Assembly: GCA_934691625.1 (NCBI GenBank)
Contig: CAKUTA010000007.1
Coordinates: 1 to 64,000, forward strand
DNA: 64,000 nt
Direction of reading: 5' to 3'
Origin: an uncultured Bacteroidales bacterium
GTDB taxonomy: Bacteria > Bacteroidota > Bacteroidia > Bacteroidales > UBA932
Position numbers and translations under genes: made by a program. Under the pieces are notes generated by a model. The model was not told where the DNA came from. It made no database searches and saw only the letters and a list, made by a program, of their open reading frames with translations. Positions 18,876 to 26,081 of this stretch are shown here, piece by piece (the first letter of the stretch is position 1; each line of letters begins with the position of its first letter).

Positions 18876-21800
18876 TTAGAAAGTAAGCTTGAAACCAGCG
18901 GTAATAACTCGCGCAAGAGGGTATGAACCCCAGTCGAAACCTGGCATCATGTTAGCATTGGACTTGCCTTCAGCCACAGTCTTGCCACCTGTCGCATACT
19001 GGTCAACCTCAGGGTTGAATCCACGGTAATTTGTGATAGTGAAGAGGTTATCACCGTTTACATATACACGGAATCCCTGGATGTGAAGTTTCTCGCACAC
19101 CTTCTTAGGGAAGTTGTATCCGATACTTGCTGTGGACATACGAAGATAATCGGCATCATCGATATAACGGTCTGAAACCTTCATACCTGTATTCTTGTTG
19201 CCGTGACGGAACGCTCTCGGAACGGAACCGTTACCTGGCTCCGCATCGCTCTTCCAGCGGTTACGTACCACACCATACTGGTTGCCGGATCCCTCCATAT
19301 TGTAGCAGTAGTAGTCATTGAAGTTGATAACCTGTGCACCCACAGAATAAGTGAAGCCCACTGCGAAATCGAAGTTCTTGAAAGAGAGGCTGGTATTGAA
19401 ACCTCCTGTGAAATCAGGATAAGGGTTGCCGATGATTTCACGGTCAGCCTCTGTAATCTTGTAGTCACCGTCTGTGTTATGGTAGATCACGTTACCTGGA
19501 GAAAGGTACTCCATAGCATAATCCGGAACAGCAGGTCCTTTCAGCTTATAACCTTCAGGGAATGACTTTCCATTAGCCTCGAACACTTCGCGGTCCTTAA
19601 GGACATTCTGATAGTCAGCCTCTGACATGATTCCGTCTGTCCTGTAGGCAATGAATGAGCCGATAGGATAGCCGACCTTGGTAACATGAGTCTGGGCTGA
19701 ACGCATGGTAGTGTTGAATATTTCCTCTACACCGTCAGAAAGGTAGAGAACCTTGTTACGGTTTACAGAGATGTTCGTCCCGACTGTCCATGTGACAGGG
19801 CCTTCAAAGATACGGGCATCGAGCTGGATATCGAATCCCTTGTTCTGAATTTTGGAGTCTCCGAGGTTGGTGGTAGTAGAAGTGGAACCTGAGATTGAAG
19901 GGATACCGAGCTGATAGAGGACATCGGAAGTATTGGAGATGTAGTAGTTCCCGATGAGATTCAGACGACCGTTGAAGAAGCTGAGGTCAAGACCTATATT
20001 GGTCTGCTTGGTGGTCTCCCAGCTGAGGGTAGGATCCACAAATGCGGTCTCATAAGAAGTCGATGTGATGCTGTCACCCATAGCTGTGGTACCGGTACCG
20101 ATTGTAGCGATGGAAGCATAGTTACCGATATTGTTGTTGCCGCTCATACCCCAGCTGCCACGGAGCCTGATAGTCATTCCGGTAAGATTATCCTTCAGGA
20201 AAGGCTCATTGGAAAGAGTCCATCCGGCGGAAACTGAAGGGAAGTATCCCCATTTGTTCTTGGAACCGAAACGTGAGGAACCATCAGCACGGAAGCTTCC
20301 GGTAAGGCTATACCTGTCACTATATGAATAGTTTACTCGTGAAAGATAAGAAAGGAGGTTATATTCGTTACGACTGACACCATACTCCTGAACCGCCTTA
20401 GGATCCACGGTGGCGCTGATATCAGGGATACGGTTATCTGTGAACTTAGTCGCCATGATACCGATAGCATTGTAGGTGTTGTCCTGGACGGTAAAACCGA
20501 CAAGGGCATCAAGACGGTGGTCTCCCCACTTATGGTTATAGGAAGCAGTGAACTCTCCGAGGGAGTCCTGATTCTTCATCATTCTGGAGATCGCATAGTG
20601 GCTGGATGTCTCCAATGCGCTGTTATACGCGATGTTGGAACCTGCTCCGATACTGTTCTGACGGAACTTGGTATATGTCTGGTCATACCAGAGACGTCCA
20701 AGCTGAGCCTTGAGCTTGAGCCCGTCGATAGGCTCCCATGTGGCTGACACAGTAAGATTATGCCTAGTCTTGGTGTTCTTGATAGGAAGATCCTGCGCGA
20801 TGACAAGAGGTGACTCCGATGAGTTGATACCCCAGTTCTTGGAGAAGAAGTTCATCCATGAACGTGCAAGAGTTCCGGCTGTATTGTATGCTGCCCAGTC
20901 GGATGCGTACTGGTTACCATTGTTATTAGCTATAGCCCATGCTTCCGTGCCTGTAAGACTGCCATCATTATATGCAGGGAAGTTAGGGATTGCCACGAGA
21001 CAGCCCTGGGTCGCGCCATCGGCACCTTCAGTATTTTCTCCACCACCGTTGCTTCGGCCATAGGTCTTAACTTCGCGGGTCTTGGTGTTGGTCATGGAGT
21101 AGCTTGCAGCCATCGAAAGTCTCTTAGATATCTTCGCGTCAATGTTCACACGGGCATTGATCTGCTTATGACCTGAAGGAGAGATGATACCGTCCTGATC
21201 CAGATAGCCTACAGACGCCATGTACTTTATGTTCCTGGTGCCGCCGGTCACACTGACATTGTGACGCATAATGCCGGCATTCTTGAAGTACTCGTCCTGC
21301 CAGTCCGTGTCATACATGAATGCCGTAGAAGCATAGTCATTCTTGCTGAAATCCCAGAAGAAAGGAGAAAGACCGATATTGTCCACACCCTGGTTGATGC
21401 CGACAGCCTTCAGCTTTGCCACACGGGTGGCATTGTCATCAGTCGGGCTATATGGAATGCCACCTTTCTGGCAATATGCCCAATATGAGTTGTTTCTAGC
21501 CTCGACATAGAGTTCCGCGAACTCACGTGCGTTGAGCAGGTCGACCTTGTGTCCGAGCATCTGCACGCCATAAGAGAAATCGTATGTCACTGTAGCACGT
21601 TCATTGTCCTTGCCCCTCTTGGTGGTGATGAGGACGACACCGGAAGCACCACGGGAACCGTAAATCGCAGCAGAAGCCGCATCCTTCAGGATTTCAATGC
21701 TCTCAATATCGTTAGGGTTGATGAAGTCATCGTCAGATACAGGATATCCGTCCACCACATAAAGCGGTGAGGTGCTGGCTGTAAGCGAGTTGACACCACG

Positions 21801-22307
21801 TACACGAATGTTCACACCTGAGCCAGGAGCACCATTGGACTGACGTATCTCCACACCTGCGACACGGCCTACAAGAGCCTGCCCGACTGTAGCTGTGGAT
21901 TTCTGGAGTTCATCGCTCTTCACCGATGCGATGGAGCCCGTGAAGTCGCTCTTACGCATTGGAGCATAACCGACAACGATGGTCTCGTCGAGGAAGTTAG
22001 TGTCCTCTGTCATCACGATGTCAATTCTGGTCTTTCCTGTAAGCTTCACTTCCTGTGAAATGAATCCGAGACAGTCATAAACGAGGGTCTCTCCCTCCGA
22101 CGCGGAAATCTGGTAGGTTCCGTCTGCCTCGACGATGGCTCCACGGGTGGTGGCTCCTTTCACCATGACACTCGCACCTACCAGAGGTTCACCTGCTTCC
22201 GACTTGACAGTACCGGAAATTACAGTTCCTCCTGTCTGGGCATGCAGGGATAGTCCCAGGAATGCCATCATACAGAAAGCTGTAATGATTCGCAAATAAT
22301 TTTTCAT
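18876..22307 (-). CDS. SusC-family TonB-dependent receptor (locus 2)
   Basis: A 1143-residue outer-membrane importer. The signal peptide ends at about residue 24 (L-H-A-Q). The regulatory-like N-terminal domain follows (about 30-105), then a TonB-box-like D-E-T-I-V-V-G-Y, the plug with L-Y-V-V-D-G-Y-P and I-L-K-D-A-A-S-A-A-I-Y-G-S-R-G, and a barrel ending in L-T-F. It is co-transcribed with the SusD gene. A GH92 gene on the same strand lies 302 nt upstream behind its own terminator-like hairpin, so the pair probably has its own promoter. Confidence 0.95.
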   Translation of the reverse strand: MKNYLRIITAFCMMAFLGLSLHAQTGGTVISGTVKSEAGEPLVGASVMVKGATTRGAIVEADGTYQISASEGETLVYDCLGFISQEVKLTGKTRIDIVMTEDTNFLDETIVVGYAPMRKSDFTGSIASVKSDELQKSTATVGQALVGRVAGVEIRQSNGAPGSGVNIRVRGVNSLTASTSPLYVVDGYPVSDDDFINPNDIESIEILKDAASAAIYGSRGASGVVLITTKRGKDNERATVTYDFSYGVQMLGHKVDLLNAREFAELYVEARNNSYWAYCQKGGIPYSPTDDNATRVAKLKAVGINQGVDNIGLSPFFWDFSKNDYASTAFMYDTDWQDEYFKNAGIMRHNVSVTGGTRNIKYMASVGYLDQDGIISPSGHKQINARVNIDAKISKRLSMAASYSMTNTKTREVKTYGRSNGGGENTEGADGATQGCLVAIPNFPAYNDGSLTGTEAWAIANNNGNQYASDWAAYNTAGTLARSWMNFFSKNWGINSSESPLVIAQDLPIKNTKTRHNLTVSATWEPIDGLKLKAQLGRLWYDQTYTKFRQNSIGAGSNIAYNSALETSSHYAISRMMKNQDSLGEFTASYNHKWGDHRLDALVGFTVQDNTYNAIGIMATKFTDNRIPDISATVDPKAVQEYGVSRNEYNLLSYLSRVNYSYSDRYSLTGSFRADGSSRFGSKNKWGYFPSVSAGWTLSNEPFLKDNLTGMTIRLRGSWGMSGNNNIGNYASIATIGTGTTAMGDSITSTSYETAFVDPTLSWETTKQTNIGLDLSFFNGRLNLIGNYYISNTSDVLYQLGIPSISGSTSTTTNLGDSKIQNKGFDIQLDARIFEGPVTWTVGTNISVNRNKVLYLSDGVEEIFNTTMRSAQTHVTKVGYPIGSFIAYRTDGIMSEADYQNVLKDREVFEANGKSFPEGYKLKGPAVPDYAMEYLSPGNVIYHNTDGDYKITEADREIIGNPYPDFTGGFNTSLSFKNFDFAVGFTYSVGAQVINFNDYYCYNMEGSGNQYGVVRNRWKSDAEPGNGSVPRAFRHGNKNTGMKVSDRYIDDADYLRMSTASIGYNFPKKVCEKLHIQGFRVYVNGDNLFTITNYRGFNPEVDQYATGGKTVAEGKSNANMMPGFDWGSYPLARVITAGFKLTF

Positions 22308-22405
22308 AACAGATTGGTGTTTGATTTATAATTAGTGTATTCTAGATTTTTCAAGGCTGATGACGTCCGGCAAGAACCTCCGGGGCCCTGAACGTCCTGT
22401 GCAAT

Positions 22406-22413
22406 CAAATATA
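22406..22413 (-). promoter_or_regulatory. Candidate -7 element for SusC locus 2
   Basis: The minus strand reads TATATTTG, a full match to the Bacteroidetes TAnnTTTG -7 consensus. I find no -33 TTG at the expected 19-21 nt, so this is weak. Confidence 0.3.
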
Positions 22414-22505
22414 TGTGGTCATTCTATATCGTTTTAGCAATACAAATTTAGCAAAATTTTAATAAAATATTAGTGTCTGCTGATTTTTCCATACATGGAA
22501 CACAG

Positions 22506-22542
22506 AAATCCCCATCTGCTTAATTCTTACAGATGGGGATTT
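22506..22542 (-). terminator. Terminator hairpin after GH92
   Basis: A perfect 13-bp stem (AAATCCCCATCTG and its reverse complement) with an 11-nt loop lies 68 nt past the GH92 stop. The stem ends in A/T pairs, giving a short U-rich tail on the minus strand. Confidence 0.7.
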
Positions 22543-22609
22543 ACTATGCGGTTTTCTTCGGATACGGTTTGGGCATTGGTGTTTATACAAACGACCCGCA
22601 AGATCATTG

Positions 22610-24616
22610 TCAGTATCGGAATATCACCCGGCTGCGGCCGGAAAGGGCGGAGTGGGAGATATGGTAGCCATCAGAGGGCTTTCCGTTGACAGTTATGCCA
22701 CGTATGACATCTTCAGGATGTCTCCGGCCTTTAGTACGGATAGAGATGACGGATTCTCCATTTCTGATACGTATCCGGTCATATATCGGCGAGAACACTT
22801 CGTATGTGTCTTCACCGACGACAACAGGGTAAAACCCCATTGAGCTGAATATATACCAGGCGCTCATTGTCCCGTCATCTTCATCCATCTCCGGGGCAAG
22901 CCCGTCAGGAGCATTACGGAATGCGCGTCCGACAAACGGCTCCGGATATTCCGCATTGCCGCCATAAAGATGCACCATGCTGTCATCCGTCAGCAGAGAA
23001 CGGACGAGTGCCTGCGTCTTTTCAGGTGCCCCGAAAGCATTGAACAGAAACGGGGTATGTATATCGGGTTCATTGCCCTGGTTAAAATAATGCCGCCCGA
23101 AAAACTCTTCCAGTTCATTCTCCAGCTTATCCTTCCCTTCCAGCTCAATCATCTTGGCGATACAATGCGGCGCAGCCCAGCGGTATTGCCACCGGCTACC
23201 CTGATACAGGCCATTGCCCTTCATCTTCACGAAATCATCTGTCACTTTCATAAATTCAGAAGGCCACACGTTCATGAAAATCGAGTCCGCCCAGCGAGAG
23301 TATATGGCAGAGTCAATGTCATTACCAAGGATAGCCGCAATATTTCCAAGAGCCCATAAATCATAGGAACTTTCGAGCTTCTGGTCAAGAGTCCGCATCG
23401 GAAGCCTTTCCGCCTCTTCTTTCATTCCAGGGTAAGCCACACGCAGGCAAGTCTCGTCGGCAGCACCACGGCGGAAAGCATCCAGAAGCATTATTACAGA
23501 ATGTTCAGTCCTGACAGTCGGCACCGACTCATGAGAAGTCGCCCAGTCACGTTTACCGGTTCTGAAGACATCCGCCATGGAGCGGCTTATATCTCTCATC
23601 GCCTCAGGATCGATAAGGCACAGCAGCGGGAACTTGGTCCTGAAAGAATCCCATACAGACCATGAACTATAATATGTAAAATCCTTACATTCATATATTT
23701 TCCCGTCCGTACCACGATATTTCCCGTCAAAGGATGTCACCATCATCGGGCTGAGATACAGCCTGTAAAGGAAAGTATAGAACAACGTCCTCTGCTCTGC
23801 ATTACTGCCCTTGACATCTATCCTGCCAAGCTTGCTGTTCCAGGCTGCGGCTGCATCTGAATGAATGCGCCTGAATGATAGACCCGAATTTAATGACAGT
23901 ATATCGTCGGCCTCTTTCTGTCCTGCAGGAGACACAGCAATGCGCAGTTCGACAGCCTCCACTCTTGTCGGGAAACCTAGCAGCACCGTCTCGTCATCCC
24001 GATGAACAATGCCGAAGTCACAGTCCGCAGCAATGCTGAAATATAATTTGTATTGTCCTCTGGCGCAGGCGGTAGGCCCCTCGACCCAGCCTCCGATAGT
24101 CCTGGAAGAAGTGATGTCGAAGAAGCATCGCACATTCCGTGTATCAAAAGAAGATGCGAAATCAATGAATAACGTCCTTTCCTTCCCCTCCATGAACATG
24201 TACCTTTCCACTGCCATATTCTGTGTGGCTGTAAGCTCTGCTCTGACACCGTTGCTGAACCTTGCAGAATAATATCCGGGATGGGCGGATTCTGTCCCCT
24301 TGACTATCTCCAGAGGTGTGCCCAGGACAGCAGGCCTGACGCTTATATTGCCGCCGGAGCCTCCGCAGCCGATTCCCGAAACACGGTTTATGGATATTCC
24401 GCTGACTGCCGGCACACTGAAATCACACCCGGCATGCTGGTGCGGCTCGCTGTCAGGACATACCGAAATCATCCCTAAAGGGAATGCTGCACCTGGTGCC
24501 ATCTGTCCATGATCCCCGGAAGTGCCCAGAAACATATTGACATATTTCAAGTTATCTGCAGCTGAATATGGGCTGAATATGGCTATGATGGATATCAGCA
24601 GGATTATTTTCTTCAT
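22610..24616 (-). CDS. GH92 family alpha-mannosidase
   Basis: A 668-residue exported enzyme (signal peptide of about 20 residues) of glycoside hydrolase family 92, calcium-dependent exo-alpha-mannosidases that invert configuration and trim N-glycans or mannans. The N-terminal beta domain has G-x-H-G-Q-x-x-P-G-A near 34-43 and V-S-G-I-G-C-G-G near 79. The catalytic domain has N-E-P at 515-517, where Glu516 matches the family general acid, and D-E-D-D-G-T-M-S-A-W-Y from residue 578, carrying the Asp-x-Asp pair expected of the general base. The start at 24616 is chosen; an ATG five codons upstream is possible. It lies upstream of a SusC/D pair on the same strand. Linkage specificity cannot be read by eye. 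Confidence 0.9.
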   Translation of the reverse strand: MKKIILLISIIAIFSPYSAADNLKYVNMFLGTSGDHGQMAPGAAFPLGMISVCPDSEPHQHAGCDFSVPAVSGISINRVSGIGCGGSGGNISVRPAVLGTPLEIVKGTESAHPGYYSARFSNGVRAELTATQNMAVERYMFMEGKERTLFIDFASSFDTRNVRCFFDITSSRTIGGWVEGPTACARGQYKLYFSIAADCDFGIVHRDDETVLLGFPTRVEAVELRIAVSPAGQKEADDILSLNSGLSFRRIHSDAAAAWNSKLGRIDVKGSNAEQRTLFYTFLYRLYLSPMMVTSFDGKYRGTDGKIYECKDFTYYSSWSVWDSFRTKFPLLCLIDPEAMRDISRSMADVFRTGKRDWATSHESVPTVRTEHSVIMLLDAFRRGAADETCLRVAYPGMKEEAERLPMRTLDQKLESSYDLWALGNIAAILGNDIDSAIYSRWADSIFMNVWPSEFMKVTDDFVKMKGNGLYQGSRWQYRWAAPHCIAKMIELEGKDKLENELEEFFGRHYFNQGNEPDIHTPFLFNAFGAPEKTQALVRSLLTDDSMVHLYGGNAEYPEPFVGRAFRNAPDGLAPEMDEDDGTMSAWYIFSSMGFYPVVVGEDTYEVFSPIYDRIRIRNGESVISIRTKGRRHPEDVIRGITVNGKPSDGYHISHSALSGRSRVIFRY

Positions 24617-24667
24617 TTTCAGTGGTATCAATTGTGGTCATATCGTATAAAGTTATAAATAATTTCG

Positions 24668-24675
24668 TAAGTTTG
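24668..24675 (+). promoter_or_regulatory. Candidate -7 element
   Basis: TAAGTTTG matches TAnnTTTG and lies 19 nt before the ATG at 24694, or 25 nt before the ATG at 24700. A -33 TTG is not evident. Confidence 0.35.
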
Positions 24676-24693
24676 TGAAAGAACCAAGAAAGT

Positions 24694-25182
24694 ATGATTA
24701 TGAACAAGGCAATGAAATACATCGTCAGGGCGGTGAAATACTTTTTTTATTTTTCGATACTGCTGATTATCATTCTCACTGTGCTGGTGCTGGCTCATGT
24801 CGTAGACGGCAATATGGAGACAATGTTCAGGGACGGATACAATTCCTTGTGGCAGATAGGCTTGATGTTTGCAGCAGTGTCTGCCATATATCCGGTATTC
24901 GGGTTCGTGAAGAAAGTGGCGGTGCTCCCCGGGGAATACTCAGAAATCAGGGATGATGTGGTGAAGTTCATGGAAAGCCGCGGATACAGGCTCGAAAGCG
25001 AAAACGGGGAGAATCTCACATTCCGCAGCAGAAGCATCCTCAACAGGATTTCGAGGATGATGGAGGACAGAATCACATTCACCAGGTCGCTCGGAGGATT
25101 CGAGCTGGAGGGTCTGAGAAAGGATACAATAAGGCTCATCTATGGCCTGGAGAATGCAATGCGCAGGTCATCAGATGAATAG
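24694..25182 (+). CDS. Small two-helix inner-membrane protein
   Basis: A 162-residue protein I do not recognise. Two hydrophobic helices are clear, at about residues 15-35 and 52-70, followed by a soluble C-terminal part of about 90 residues rich in Arg, Glu and Asp. An alternative start two codons downstream (24700) fits equally well. It is followed by a 116-nt gap and the DUF2007 gene, both on the plus strand. Its role is unknown. Confidence 0.7.
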   Translation: MIMNKAMKYIVRAVKYFFYFSILLIIILTVLVLAHVVDGNMETMFRDGYNSLWQIGLMFAAVSAIYPVFGFVKKVAVLPGEYSEIRDDVVKFMESRGYRLESENGENLTFRSRSILNRISRMMEDRITFTRSLGGFELEGLRKDTIRLIYGLENAMRRSSDE

Positions 25183-25298
25183 AAGATGCTGGTGAGGGTA
25201 ACGAAGATAAATGTGCGTGGGACTTGGACGGTCGAGTGCCGAGGAAACGCAAAACAAGGCAAAAGGCAGGAGACCCACGGAACCAAATAGTATTGGAG

Positions 25299-25520
25299 AT
25301 GAAAGAAGAATTCAAGACAGTAGCACGGTTTTCCGATCAGATGAGTGCGGAAATCGCGGCCGGCATGCTCAATGCAAACGGCATCCCGGCAGAAGTATTC
25401 GGTCAGACATCTTCCTATCCTTCCATCAATGCTGCCATCGACAGCGTGGAGGTGAAGGTCAATGCTGACGACTACGAATCAGCCAGAAAACTTTTGGCAG
25501 CAAACGACAAGGCGGAGTAG
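25299..25520 (+). CDS. DUF2007 family small protein
   Basis: A 73-residue cytoplasmic protein resembling the DUF2007 family (putative signal-transducing, with a PII-like ferredoxin fold). The pattern F-x-x-x-x-x-A-E-I-A-A-G-M-L-N-A-N-G-I-P-A-E-V is the family hallmark, followed by a V-x-V-x-x-D-D-x-x-x-A-R-x-L-L ending. The start at 25299 is chosen because similarity begins there; the frame is open further upstream but without family resemblance. Its last 49 nt overlap the 3' end of the convergent DUF3109 gene. Confidence 0.78.
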   Translation: MKEEFKTVARFSDQMSAEIAAGMLNANGIPAEVFGQTSSYPSINAAIDSVEVKVNADDYESARKLLAANDKAE

Positions 25521-26077
25521 AACTCCTCCCCATAGGCTTCTATAAGAGGTTCGCGCAGGAATTCATATACGCGGACCTTTTCTTTTCTGCCTTTTTCGAA
25601 AGCATCCTTGCAGATATCCCAGCGGTGCAGGTTCAATGCATGCTTCCCGTTGGACAGCTCCGTGACGCGGATAGGATAGAGCCAGCATGAAACAGGCTTG
25701 CGGAACTTGCTTCCTCCCGCAAAGAAGCTGCGCTCCATGGCGCAGAAACAGTTCCTGTTACCGTCAAAATGCGTGAAAGCGCACTCCTCCGTACCAGGAC
25801 ATAGAGGAGTCACTATATCCCCGTCCACATCTATCTCGAAGAACCCCTTCTCAACCACGACCTTGCGCCCAGTCTCCTGCATAAGCGGAGAGAACTCAGG
25901 ATAGGATTCCTCTATCTTATCTATCTCATCTTCTTTCAGAGGCGCCCCGCTGTCGCCGATAATGCAGCAGCAGCCCTTGCACTTCTCATAGTCGCATGCG
26001 AAATATTCTGTGATGACCTCCTCCGAGACAAGGCAGTCCTCTATCTCGAATATAGTCCCGAATCTGTTCTTATCCAT
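25472..26077 (-). CDS. DUF3109 family cysteine-rich protein
   Basis: A 201-residue cytoplasmic protein matching the DUF3109 family, common in Bacteroidetes and of unknown function. Near residue 28 it has a cluster C-D-Y-x-K-C-K-G-C-C-C, with further cysteines near 92, 110, 131 and 154, suggesting a metal or iron-sulfur site like that of YkgJ-type proteins. Its start is 4 nt from the stop of the M16-like gene upstream, so the two are probably co-transcribed. Its 3' end overlaps the convergent DUF2007 gene by 49 nt. Confidence 0.85.
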   Translation of the reverse strand: MDKNRFGTIFEIEDCLVSEEVITEYFACDYEKCKGCCCIIGDSGAPLKEDEIDKIEESYPEFSPLMQETGRKVVVEKGFFEIDVDGDIVTPLCPGTEECAFTHFDGNRNCFCAMERSFFAGGSKFRKPVSCWLYPIRVTELSNGKHALNLHRWDICKDAFEKGRKEKVRVYEFLREPLIEAYGEEFYSALSFAAKSFLADS

Positions 26078-26081
26078 ATAG

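Larger units (their letters stand above)
22308..22609. other. Intergenic region between GH92 and SusC
   Basis: No gene is seen. It holds a GH92 terminator hairpin (22506-22542), a 14-bp palindrome TTCCATACATGGAA near 22487-22500, and a possible minus-strand -7 motif TATATTTG at 22406-22413 that would give SusC a leader of about 95 nt. The part nearest the SusC start is GC-rich and could fold. Confidence 0.5.

Noticed and set aside
22610..24616. GH92 protein as a degenerate enzyme
   Set aside because: The N-E-P glutamate and the D-x-D of the D-E-D-D-G-x-M-S-A-W block are present, and the variant N-terminal motifs occur in GH92 subgroups.
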